A stretch of DNA of 64,000 nucleotides. Source: Micractinium sp. NFX-FRZ (taxonomy: Eukaryota; Chlorophyta; Trebouxiophyceae; Chlorellales; Chlorellaceae). Positions 47,640-57,838 of the stretch are shown piece after piece. The translations under genes were made by a program, and so were the position numbers. The stretch is taken from assembly GCA_029339195.1 (NCBI GenBank), contig JAPTJF010000315.1, forward strand, positions 1-64,000, in the 5' to 3' direction. Every line of letters begins with the position of its first letter. Within the stretch, counting starts at the first letter, position 1. The notes beneath the pieces were generated by a model. It worked only from the letters and a program-made list of their open reading frames with translations, had not been told where the DNA came from and made no database searches.

Positions 47640-48590
47640 TACGTGTGGGAGGAAAGCGCACTCCCCGCCCCACCCACCCACAAAACGGCGCCGCTGCCGC
47701 CCAGCACACCTGACTCTGGAGCTGGTAAGCCCGCAAGAGACCTTCAGAGACCTTGTTGTTGTTCCACGAGCGTGGGAAAGCCGCAGGAGGAGGAAATGAA
47801 ATGGTGGCGGACCAACGGAAAGGGCGGGCGAGGAGTGGCACCGCCGCCACCCGCTTGCAGGCGCCGCCGGCGGCCAGCTCAAATGCCCGCGCGGCTCCCC
47901 CTGCCTCAATCAACTGCTTTCCGACCTCTTCATACCAACACCACGTTAAGGGCTGCAGATCCAGGGGGCTAATTCAAATGGCTGCAGGCAAAGCGAAAAT
48001 GGTGGGAGGAGCCGGGGCACCGCTGCCTCCCGCTTGCAGGCGCCGCCGGCGGCCAGCTCAAATGCCCGCGCGGCTCCCCCTGCCTCAATCAACTGCTTTC
48101 CGACCNNNNNNNNNNNNNNNNNNNNNNNNNNNNNNNNNNNNNNNNNNNNNNNNNNNNNNNNNNNNNNNNNNNNNNNNNNNNNNNNNNNNNNNNNNNNNNN
48201 NNNNNTCTACATACCCACCACTTGAAGAGCCGCAGACCCAGGGGGCTAATTCAAATGGCTGCAGGCAAAGCGAAAATGGTGGGAGGAGCCGGGGCACCGC
48301 TGCCACCCGCCCACAAACCGGCGCTGCCGCTGCCCGTCGGAATGCACTGTGGCGCTGGTGGTGCCGCAAGCAACCTGCGGAGACCTTGGTTGTGACTCTG
48401 ACGCCTCAGGAAAGCCGTGGGAGGGGGCAGAAGAATTGGTGGTGTGCCAACGGAATGGGCGGTATGCGTGGGGGCACCTCCGCCCACCCGCCCACAAATC
48501 GGCGCTGCCGCCGCCCGTCGGAATGCACTGTGGCGCTGGTGGTGCCGCAAGCAACCTGCGGAGGCCTTGGTCCGCTCCGCTGTGCTGACC
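47640..48590. repeat. ~180-bp satellite-like tandem repeat
   Basis: Related units follow one another across this span. A 95-bp stretch around 47830-47925 recurs at 48010-48105, AATTCAAATGGCTGCAGGC occurs at 47971 and 48248, and CCGTCGGAATGCACTGTGG occurs at 48334 and 48515 (about 181 bp apart). Long open frames cross the array on both strands but only because the units lack stops. The flanks, 47430-47640 and 48590-48773, are the 3' sides of the DUF1802 and J-domain genes and hold nothing else I can support. Confidence 0.8.
48106..48205. other. Assembly gap, 100 N
   Basis: Exactly 100 N inside the tandem array, the usual placeholder for a gap of unknown size. The true number of repeat units is therefore unknown. 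Confidence 0.97.
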
Positions 48591-48773
48591 TGATCTTCCT
48601 CGACTCATCTGCCTACAATGACTGACGACTTAGCTTAACATTCTTTCCAGATGCAACACCATTTCCTGATGAGCATCCCTGTGGGTGGGCAAAGGCAAGA
48701 GGCAGAGCTAGCTTGCAAAATATGCTTGCATGAGGGGAACCCAGCAACATCCTGGCCCAGTGTGGTCCCGCCT

Positions 48774-51315
48774 TCAAATCAGCAGCCCACGGGGGGCGAA
48801 AGTGGCATCAAAGCAGGCACAGCACTCGGGTGCCAGCGCGCTGAAGCTCTGTAGGCAGCACACAAACTCTCCGCTGGGCCCCACCCCACAGCATGCATCC
48901 GTGCGCCGGCTGCACTGCCGCAGGGTGCTCCGCAGCTGGGGCAGCACCGCCGCCAGGCGCACATACTCCTGCGCTGCACTGGCAATCATGGGGTCTGGCT
49001 CCCTGCCCCCAGTGCCAGCGCCAGCGCCTGCCAGAATATGCTCCTCTGCGCCCCCGCCCGCCGTGCCTTCCTGCGCTCTGCTGCTACTGCCGCCAAGGCC
49101 GGCAGGACCGACAGCTTCAGCACCCAGCTGAGAAATGAGTCCGTAAAAGTAGGCGCAGGCTGCAGCGCGGGCGCAGGCGCTGCGTGCGCTGCCTGCGGCG
49201 CAGTGCTCTCCGCCGTCAGCTGCTGGCAGGCTGGGGAAGAAAGGGTTGCGGCCGGTGGCCACCGCCTGCTTGAATGCGACCAGCAGGTGGCGGGCGCGTG
49301 GCAGGGGGTCTGCGGGCAGCGCGCCCAGCGTGCCCTCGTGTGCTGCTGGCAGCCTGGCGCCCTCATGGCCTGCTGGACGCTTGGCGCCCTTGCCCTGCAC
49401 ACACAGGGCAGGGCAGGGCAGGGCAGGAGGAGGAATGATACAGGTTGAACATGGGAAGCAGGGCAGGGGAAGGAGCAGCTATCGGGCCCAGGGCAGGGGC
49501 ACGGTACAAAAGCAGCGCGGCTGCGAGGCGCTCGGCATGGCAGGCAAGGCGGGAGCACAGCACCCAAAGCAGTTCGATTTGACTGCTGCCGCCACAGCAC
49601 CGCTGCCCCACGCCACCGTCCCACCAGACCGCTGCTCACCCAAACAGGGGCCAGGCCCTGGCAGTAGTTGCAGCGGTAGCCGTCCTTGCTGCGCACCGGG
49701 CAGGAGCGGTTGTGGCCGATGCCCTCGACATACAGCCCGTGCGCTGCGATGGGGGAGCAGGGAGCAGTGCGGACGGAAAGGGTGGTCAGCGGATAGGACA
49801 CGAAGTGTTCAAAGTGCCTGCCGATCCGGAGGCAGCCTGGGCAGGGGCAAGCAGCAGAGCATGGGTGCATCAACTTGCGTCAGAGAGGAAGGAAGGAAGG
49901 AAGGAGAGACACCTGGCGACACAGCCTGCCGGCCCGGCACTCTTCCTCTCAAGCTGCAGCACTGCAGAGCATCCAGCACCCAAGACCCCCGGAACCATCC
50001 AGCACCCAGCACCCGCAGCCCCACCTGACACGCCAGGAGCAAAGCTCGCCAGGCAGCCGCCTGTGGAGCCAAAGCGGCGGCAGCAGCAGATGATGCTGCT
50101 GCTGGCAGCGCCTCGCCCGCCCTTGCCGGCATCTGGCACCAGGCAGGCAGGCAACCCTGCTGGGTGCTGCGCCAGCTGGGGCAGCAGGCTCTGTATCAAC
50201 TCAGCCGCCAGAGCAGGCAGCGCTTCCTTTAGCCCGCCGCTGCTCTCAACTGCTGCCTGCAGCACCCGCTGCCCAGCAGCATGCCAGCCGCTGCCGCTGC
50301 CGCTGCTGCTGGCACCATTAGCAGGCACCGGCGGCGGCGGCAGGCTGTAGTGGGTGCTCACGTCGCACAGAGCGTGGCTGAACAGACCCGAACACACTTC
50401 TGCCCCCAGGTTGTTGCGCCGCCCTGATTGCGCCAACAGCTGCTCGCTGCCAAACACCAGCTGGAAGCAGGCTATGATGCTGGCCGCGCGCAGCGCTGCT
50501 GGCACAGCTGGCTGCATGGCGTGCGGCGGCACTTTGGCGCTGCCGCTACCAGCAGCGGCGGAAGGCGTCCCCGGGCCGCCGCACGCCTGCGGCTGCGCCG
50601 GCTGTGCTGGTGCTGGGTGAAGCTGTAACGACCGCTCCCACTGGCTGCTGCCAGCTGCCAGCTGCACTGGCGTGATCAGACCGCTGCTCTGCTGCTGTTG
50701 GCTGCCGGCATGCTGCAGCACCCGGATGCCCTCTGGGCTGCACTGCAGCGCAAAGCCGGCGCCAGGTGGGAAGCGGTGCAGCAGGGAGCGCAGCGCCTGA
50801 GGCAGGCACCAGCCCCAGTGGTCTTGCCTGCCGTTGGGCCCCGAGAGCAGGTGCCCGGTGGGGGTCAGGACCTTTTCCCATACAGGGCTGTCACTGCTGC
50901 TGCCGCCGCTGCTGCTGCTGCTGCTGCTGCAGCTGATTTGGAGCACAGGCACACTGACTGCCTGGCTGCTGGCGACGTCCGTTTGCTCTGCCAGGCCCAG
51001 CGTGTAGCCCCGCGCTGGCGGCCAGTCGCGCTGCACCTTTGCCAGCGTTGCCAGCGCTGTGCGGACCTGCCGCTCTGCACGCTGGCGCTGGGCCGCTGCC
51101 GCTGTTGCTGACTCTGCTGCCGACACTTGCTGCCCCGCAACCCACACGAGAAGGGCATCACGGGCCGCCGTCAGCTGATGAAAGAGCGCCTCTGCGCCGC
51201 CCTTGTCGGGGTGAGCTGCCAGGCTGCTGCGCTTCCACGCCTGGCGCACCTCACCCTCGGTCAGCCCGGGGTGAAACGCCACTCCCAGCAGCTGGGTGCA
51301 CTCAAACACGTTCAT
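48774..51315 (-). CDS. J-domain (DnaJ-like) protein with C-terminal Cys motif
   Basis: Three exons (51315-50025, 49743-49640, 49394-48774) give 671 residues. The protein opens with a J domain: helix II EGEVRQAWKRSSLAAHPDKG with HPD at residues 35-37, then FHQLTAARDALL. J domains stimulate Hsp70 ATPase, so this should be an Hsp70 co-chaperone (family knowledge). The middle is long, Ser/Gln/Ala-rich and unlike known DnaJ classes; there is no G/F region or CxxCxGxG zinc finger. Exon 2 encodes VEGIGHNRSCPVRSKDGYRC followed by NYC, with His441, Cys445, Cys455 and Cys458 placed like a zinc site. The C-terminal exon has several Cys but no motif I recognise. The joins are phase-consistent; the function of the C-terminal half is unknown. 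Confidence 0.75.
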
Positions 51316-51728
51316 GGGCGGTGCTTATGCCTGCAGGTAAATGGAGTAGCCATCAAGTGCTGAGAGTGGTGGCGTGAGCAGTGGCGGCCGCTCTGCCGCT
51401 CTGCCGCCGCTGCTCGTGCGGCATCGCGCCGGCAGGTGCGCAGCCTCAAGTCAGTATTGCAGCTCAGGACTGACCCAATAACAGCCTGCGGTTTGAGGTT
51501 TGGACGAGGCAGCAAGCAGGCCAACTCTAGCCGGCTGCTGGCAGGCGGCAGCACGAACTTGATCGCCAGTTGCTTTTTGATGATCAAATATCACTTTCAC
51601 GCCTGCCAAATGGCCTTGGAACGAACAAAAGTCCACCTCAGGCTGACTAGGGTTTCGCGAGAAAGCTCGCTAGCAGGCCAATTCATCGGTGATCGACCTT
51701 CCCACACCAAACAGCGATCAGCACAAGC
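51316..51728. promoter_or_regulatory. Divergent promoter region
   Basis: These 413 bp separate the start codons of the J-domain gene (-) and the coiled-coil gene (+). The right half is AT-richer than the surroundings. I see no defined promoter element. Confidence 0.4.
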
Positions 51729-53552
51729 ATGCTGTCGCCGCCTGGCAGCGGCAGCGTTCAAGTAAAGGAGGAGCCAAGCACCGCCTGCCACATGGGGGTC
51801 GGCCAGCCTGAGACGCCCCCAGCAGCTGCTGGGTTGCGCCCATCGGATCAAGACGCGCCGGTTGTCGAGCCGCAGCGGCTCGCACCGGCGGCACAAGCGC
51901 AGGGGCGCACGGCCGATGGCCAGGCAGTGGCGGTGGCACTGCCAGCGAAGGAGGCGCCACCGTCCGCCGCTGCTGGAGCAGGCCCGCCTGCGCCAGCGGC
52001 AGCAGCAGCCGCGGGAGCGCTTGCCGTGGCGGCACCTTCTTTGGAGACGCAGCTCCAGGCGATGATAGCTTCAAGCCTGGAGAAGACGGCTTCGGCTCTA
52101 GCTGGCCTGCAGGAAACCGTGCGGGATCTGCATGAAATGCAGGCTGGGGGTGAGCGAGTGTCTGGGAGCAGGCATTGGTGATCCGTTGCTCCGGCGCTGT
52201 GTGCGCTCGCTGGGCAGCCCTAGTAGGCGGTACGGAGGGCTGTGGGAACAGCACCTTTGACCTGCGCTTGCCTGACCCTGCCTGCCTGTTGGGCAGCCCT
52301 GCAGGAAGGGGGGACGGAGGGCTGTGGGAACAGCACCTTTGACCTGCGCTTGCCTGACCCTGCCTGCCTGCGCATGCTCACACGTGTCTCTGCAGACCGC
52401 CAGGAGCGCGAGGAATTCCGGGAAAAGTACCAGGCGGACCAAGCGACCTTAGCCGGGCGGCTGGCAGCGCTGGAGGCGCGGGCGGCAACGGTGCCAGCAC
52501 CAGCACCAGCACCAGCCGCAGCTCCAGCGGCCACCCCAGCCGACCTGCAGCAGGTGCTGGCCACCCAGCTGGGTGCTGTGCTGGCGGCCCTGGCAGGCGC
52601 TGTTCCGGCGGCCAAGGCCGCCCCAGCCAAGCGCAAGGTGGGTGTGGGGCCGGGCGAGGGGTGTGGAGGTAGAGCTGGCCGGGGGATGGGCAGCTCTGGG
52701 CAGCGTGGGCATGATAACTGGTTTGTGTGCCGTTCCTCACTCGCAACTGAAATGTTTATTGTTTTTGCATTGCAACGCATGCAGGCGGCAGCTGCTGCAG
52801 GTGGAGGCAGCCGGGCCGGCGCCAGCAGCGGCGGCAGCGGCGGCGGTGGGGGGAACAACAAGCGAGTGCGGGCCACGGCGGCACAGCCAGCAGCGCCCAG
52901 GCGTGGCGGCAACGGCGGCGGCGGGGGCGGCAGTGGGTGGATGATGGTACGGGCTGATGGCGGGTCTGCCAGCTGGCCCGGTGAGGCGACTGATGAGGAA
53001 GTGCAGGCGCTGGTAGACGAGTTCAGAGAGGTGCGGGGAGGTGTTTGTTTGTTTGTGCGGGTGGGCGAAGGATCGAGTTGGTTGTTTCTTGCACTGATGG
53101 GGGCTGCGGCGGCAGGGGGGGAGGGGGGGGGGACAAGCAGGAAGGCACGTGGGTGGACAAGGAAGGCTGTGTGCATTGGGCGCAGCTGGTGCCTGAACAA
53201 GTGCAGCAGACGAGACGCAGCCTGAGAGAATCCGATCTGCTCTTCCCAGTGGCCCAACTGCTTCGGTTCTTTGCTCCTCCGCTCGATCCTGCTCCCCACC
53301 CGGGCACCCACGCAGGTGCCTGATGGCCACAGCCTGTGCACCGCCCGCATCCGGCAGAGCCCCAAGTTCAGCCAGCAGTGTCTGGCGGTGCCCCACAAGA
53401 TCAGGGGCGGCTCAACCTCCTTCATCAGGTGGGTGCAGCAGCTGCTGGGTGTGGCAACAGTTGTGCTGATCTGCAGCAACAGCTGTGTGTGGCTGGAGCA
53501 GCACCAGACTCAGTGCATCAGCATCAGCCTGAGCATGAACAGCAGCAGCAGC

Positions 53553-53584
<32 letters not shown>

Positions 53585-53826
53585 TGGCAGCCCGGTCTGA
53601 GGGGCCTTGGTGGGTGCAGGGGCCGTGTAGCAGCAGGAGATGCAGATGGCGGCAGAGAGGCATGCTGCAGCAGTGCGTGGGAGCTGGAGCTGCTCAGCAG
53701 GGTGCTGTCAAGCAGCCAGGGCGGCACGCTTCAACCCCCATTAAGTGCCGGCATGTGTGCTTGAAACATGTGTGCAGGAAGCTCAGCGTGGTGGCAGAGG
53801 CGCGCCGGCGGGGCCTGGCGGTGTGA
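51729..53826 (+). CDS. Unknown coiled-coil protein
   Basis: Five exons (51729-52149, 52396-52637, 52785-53030, 53316-53428, 53778-53826) join in phase to 356 residues. I do not recognise the family. The first 100 residues are Ala/Pro-rich and include a SUMO-acceptor-like VKEE. A probable coiled coil spans the exon 1-2 join (LETQLQAMIASSLEKTASAL, then REEFREKYQADQATLAGRLA). A Gly-rich stretch with a basic NNKRVRA follows, then a more ordered segment (GWMMVRADGG, EEVQALVDEFREV) and a short basic tail. The composition suggests a nuclear protein, but that is a guess. Intron 1 contains an 82-bp tandem duplication and intron 4 a CAG repeat. Confidence 0.55.
52232..52375 (+). repeat. 82-bp tandem duplication
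   Basis: Two nearly identical copies (starting at 52232 and 52314) of a block beginning ACGGAGGGCTGTGGGAACAG lie in intron 1 of the coiled-coil gene. Confidence 0.85.
53533..53583 (+). repeat. CAG trinucleotide repeat
   Basis: A run of AGC/CAG units with two interruptions lies within intron 4 of the coiled-coil gene. It is open in all frames, but I place it in the intron because of the flanking splice sites. Confidence 0.8.
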
Positions 53827-54263
53827 GCGGGCGAGGCGGGGAGCAGCGCCACTTGCTGGCGCCAGCAAGCATGCGGCTAGGCGCTTGATTACATGATTAC
53901 ATGCGTCATACCAAAGAACGGTTTTCATGGTGTGCCTTATGTTTTGCCTAGATTCCATGAAGCAGGTAGAGACGGGTGGCGCCACATAAGCCGTCGAGAG
54001 GACCGCCCCTGCTCTGTGCCGAGCCCTCTGGGCAGCATCGCTTGTAAAATTTGCGAGTGGAGGTGCCACAGGTACCAGAAACATGTGCCAGTCGCAGTAT
54101 CGTATCATGAACAAGACTACCGATATAGTGCAACAGAAGGTAGCATCACACCCTGCTGTTCAGCAGCCGCGGCACAGCAAGCCGCACGGCGACGACAGCC
54201 AGCGGGCACAGCGCACCGCTGCCTCATTTGTGTGTGACGGCCCCCGCGGTTGTCTTCTTCGCG
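53827..54263. other. Tandem intergenic space
   Basis: The space lies between the coiled-coil gene and the F-box/LRR gene. It is AT-richer than average, includes TGTAA at 54043-54047 and probably the F-box gene promoter. Confidence 0.45.
54043..54047 (+). terminator. Poly(A) signal TGTAA
   Basis: TGTAA lies 217 bp past the stop of the coiled-coil gene, in an AT-rich stretch. Confidence 0.4.
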
Positions 54264-56744
54264 ATGTTGCTTCTGCAGGGACTGCCGGAGGAGCTGGTGC
54301 TCCATGTGCTGCGGCTCCTGGGAAGCGACAGGTCGGTTCTTCTCGCTCTTGTAGTCTGCGCTTTCTAAGGCGATCGGTTAGGCTGCCTTGCTCTCTCTTG
54401 CGAGGTATCGTTGCCCGCTAGGCCAACTCCGCCAGTGCTTTGAGCGTCCTCCCCACGAGCCGCCCTGTGAGTCCACCCCCGCCTCCTGCAGGCGCATGTG
54501 CAGCGCCGTCTGCCGGCAGTGGCAGAGGCTGGTCCGCAGCTTGGAGATCGGCACATCAACCTCACTCGGGCGCCAGGCATCCTACTGGGCAGTGGCAGTG
54601 AGGAGGGGCCAGCTGCCACAGCGGCGCTGCTGCGGGGCCTCGCCCGCCGCCGGAATGAGGTTGCCACGCTCAGTATCGAAAGCTTCAACCCGCCGGGACC
54701 GCCCTCCGAGGCAGTGTCCTATGTGGCCGGCTTTGTGCAGCCACGCAAGCTGCACCTGTACATGGCCAACGGAGGCCCCGGCATCCCGCCGCCGGTGAGC
54801 ACGCTTTGCATCGGCTGCAGGCGCACGAGGCGTGCGCTCGGCTGCAGGCACACGAGGCGTGCGCTCGCGCTGCTGCTTCGCACAGAGTATGCGCTCGTGC
54901 TGCTGCACTGATTGTGAGGGTCTGCATGGGTGCAGCTACATTCGCGCACTTGTGCCTGCACATGTGCTTCTCTCCCGTCTTGTAAGGCCTTGTCCTGCCT
55001 GAACCACTCGCAGTGGATTGATGCCTGCATTTGGTTGGAGAGCCTGCTGCTGGGAAGCGTGCAGCAGCTGCCACGCATCGAGCTGTGCACCTCGCTCACA
55101 CGGCTGGATCTGTACGGCACTGACGCTCCGGTGAATCTGCCCACGGCCATTTCCCGCTTGACAAGGCTCCGGGAGATAGGTGGGAGGGCACGGCTTGGAA
55201 GCCAGCTTGCTCCCTGCATCATGCGCCTCCAGAGACGCACAAAGACAGCCCTTGCGGAGCAACAAGCCACGGGCGTTCCATATGGCACCCTGCATAGATG
55301 CCTGCTCTAGTAGCTTCCTGCAACCTTCTTACGTCACTCGCCAAGCCGGCATCGACACCTGCCCTAGCGCCTGCTTTCCTGGACGCTTGCGCCCCCCTGC
55401 GCCCCCTCGCATCCTGCAGAGCTGTCCTGCGCCGCTGTGGGCCGGCTGCATCTGCTGTCCCAGCTGCCCAGCCTGCGCAGGCTGGATTTGAATGCCCTGG
55501 ACGCTGGGTGCGCATTCAACGACCTCCGCTGGCTGCAGGTGCTGAGGGCGCAGGCGAGGTGTCCATTGCTGAGTATGCAGGCTGATTGGGTGGCAACCGC
55601 CATGTTGTGTGCATGGCAGCCGGTGCAGTTGCCGGCAGCGATTCAGGCCTCATCAGCTTGAGTGAGCCCGTACTTGCTGCTGCTGCCCATGCTGCGGTGC
55701 AGGGCCTCAGCGGCCTCAACCGCCTCACGCTCTCTGGCCTGTACATCTTCAACCGCCCCTTCAGCGCCAATCAAGTGAGCAACGCGCTCAAGCCCCTGGT
55801 GCCACAGGCAAGCGGGAGGAGGGCGTGTTATGCGTCCGTGTGGAGAGTTGGCACCTGTGAACGGGCAATGGCGGGGCGCCACATTCCCTGCGCATAATCT
55901 GCTGGAGTGTGATGTGGAGAGGCAGGACGGCCATGCTCGCCCCAGCCGCCCACCTTCCTCCCTGCATGGCGGGCCGTGCGCCTGCCTCCCTCGCCGCCCA
56001 CCTGCCCTCCTGCCTGCACAGCCCATTTGCAACCCTCTCCTGCCTGCGCCTTCCGTTGCCTGCGCTGCAGCTGGAGTATTTGGACCTTGCCAGCGCATGC
56101 CTGTATGAGTTGCCGGCATGCATCGCCGACATGACGCGCCTCACCTCCCTGCGCCTCTTTTGCAACCCCCTAGACCGCCTGCCGCTGGGCGGCTACCTGG
56201 GCAGCCTTCAAGAAGTCTGCATCGACAGTACTGGCATCATGTGGGTACCTGCGCAGTGGCGCGCTCTGCGTGCTGGCTGAGCTGTCTCGGTGTCATCAGG
56301 GGGCCAGGACCGCCCGCTTGATTGATGGCTGCTGAGCTTGAGCGTGCTGCAACTGAGGCGCAGTGCAGGGCGGCTCCCGTGCACCGACGTGTGACCACCG
56401 GTGCCGCCCGCACTCTTCCTGCCGTGCCCTGGGTTGAGGTTGGCACCCTCCTCACCTCATGCTTGCACCTGTACTGCAGCTCCCTGCCGCACGGCGGTAC
56501 CGCCTTGAGCCAGCTGTGCCGGCTGGTACTGGGTGAGACATGGGAAGGCGAGCCCCCATTTACTGAGGAGCGTGTGCGTAGCTGGCAGGCGCAGCTGTCG
56601 CGGCTGCCTTTGCTAGAGGCGGTGTGCCTGGAGATGTTGTATGGTGAGTATGTCGAGCATGCCGGCTGGCTGCGGCCCTGCCGGGCATCGAGGTGTGGCA
56701 CCGTCTGGGCAAGTGGCACGTCACTCGGTGTGGCTGAGATGTGA
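54264..56744 (+). CDS. F-box/leucine-rich-repeat protein with apparent frameshift
   Basis: Seven exons: 54264-54331, 54492-54794, 54987-55179, 55420-55558, 55639-55807, 56071-56240, 56480-56744. Exon 1 (GLPEELVLHVLRLLGSD) and the start of exon 2 (RMCSAVCRQWQRLVRSL) form a clear F-box, which normally binds Skp1 in SCF ubiquitin ligases. LRRs follow (LTRLDLYGTDAPVNLPTAIS, LPSLRRLDLNALDAG, LNRLTLSGLYIF, LEYLDLASACLYELPACIAD). Exon 2 begins in one frame and ends in another: the F-box frame fails and ATLSIESFN and KLHLYMANGG lie in a frame that implies one missing base near 54535-54550. The gene is thus either a recent pseudogene or contains a sequence error. Intron 5 uses a GC donor (CAG|GCAAGC). 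The last exon is chosen because TGTAA follows it by 44 bp; otherwise the gene would stop at 56280. Confidence 0.68.
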
Positions 56745-57838
56745 ACAGCGCTGCCTGTCTCGACGGCCTGTCACCCTGGCACGTGCTTGTAAACCACGAT
56801 TAGAGCGCGCTTGCAGATGCACTAGCGTGGAGGCGGCGACAGACGGACGAGGGCAGGGGAGGGCGGCAGAAGGGGGGAGGGGGGCCGAGGGCGCAAGCCA
56901 CAGGCGGCAGGGTGTGGGCATTAAGAGACACGGTGGACGCACCGGGTATACTACCGCTGACTCCCTGGAAATGCGGTCATATTGGTTGCCTGGGCACCAA
57001 ACCCCAGTCGTGCTGTGGATCTGAGTGCAACGGCGCATCCTGCCCTATGCCACGAGCGAGCGCCCGGCAGCCAAGCACATCCCTCGTGGTATGCACTGCT
57101 TGTAAAAAATGCGACGTCCCTGCCCTATACCCCTGCGCCAGCTTGAGCACTGATTTTCTGCTAGGTAGGTTTTGGCAGTGCATACTTCGGCTTGCAGGGC
57201 CGCCACAGGAGGTGAAGGGGATGAGGGGAGACGGGAGGTGTGCGGCGGGCGGCTGTATGGGCGACAGCGGCGACGGGGAGGCTCCTGTAGCGCCGTGTCC
57301 GCCGGACATGCACTCAGTCAGTCATCGCTGAGCAGTTAAATGCAGCGGTGATAGCACAGGAAGTGAGGAACCCTCTCGCAGAGGTTGTGCAAGCAGAACA
57401 GCCTTGCCAGAGAAAGTTCCAGGGCCCACGCTCGGGAGCTTAAACGACAAACTTGTGTCAGTATGTGCCAAAGGAGCAGCTGGATCGTCGGCCGGAGCTG
57501 GGTGCAAGGCTGCATGGGGTGCCCAGGGCCTGACGCGCAGAGCTCAGCACGGCCTGCTGTGTGCTAGGCGTGGCGACACTGTGCTGTGCTCGTTCCGTCG
57601 GTTCTGACCCGCGTTCTGACCCGCAGTGGCCCGCACAGCACCGCTGCACCAGCTCCCTGCCCCCGGCGGTCGGCGCCACTCGCACCTCACAACTCAAAAG
57701 GGTGCTGCGCCCCCTGCTACGGCGCCACCTGCCCGGCACCAGCCCTCTGAGCGGCGCACCCGACGCCAACGGGCGCCTGATCGAGCGTTGAGGCGAGCTC
57801 TCCGGGGCGCGCACTCAAGCCTCACCCTGGCGCAGTAG
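56745..57838. other. Long intergenic space
   Basis: About 1.1 kb without a convincing gene. The left end holds the F-box gene's poly(A) signal. The right end should be the leader of the gene starting at 57839; a doubled TTCTGACCCGC just before CAG at about 57600-57626 may be the acceptor of a 5' UTR intron. Confidence 0.4.
56788..56792 (+). terminator. Poly(A) signal TGTAA
   Basis: TGTAA lies 44 bp past the stop at 56742-56744. Its position supports the 56480-56744 exon as the real 3' end of the F-box/LRR gene. Confidence 0.5.

Noticed and set aside
47753..48625. Open frame crossing the N gap
   Set aside because: It runs over the tandem repeat and 100 undefined bases; the repeat simply lacks stops.
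56278..56280. TGA at 56278 as the end of the F-box/LRR gene
   Set aside because: A strong donor (AT|GTGGGT) at 56240 joins in phase to 56480-56744, and TGTAA follows that exon by 44 bp.
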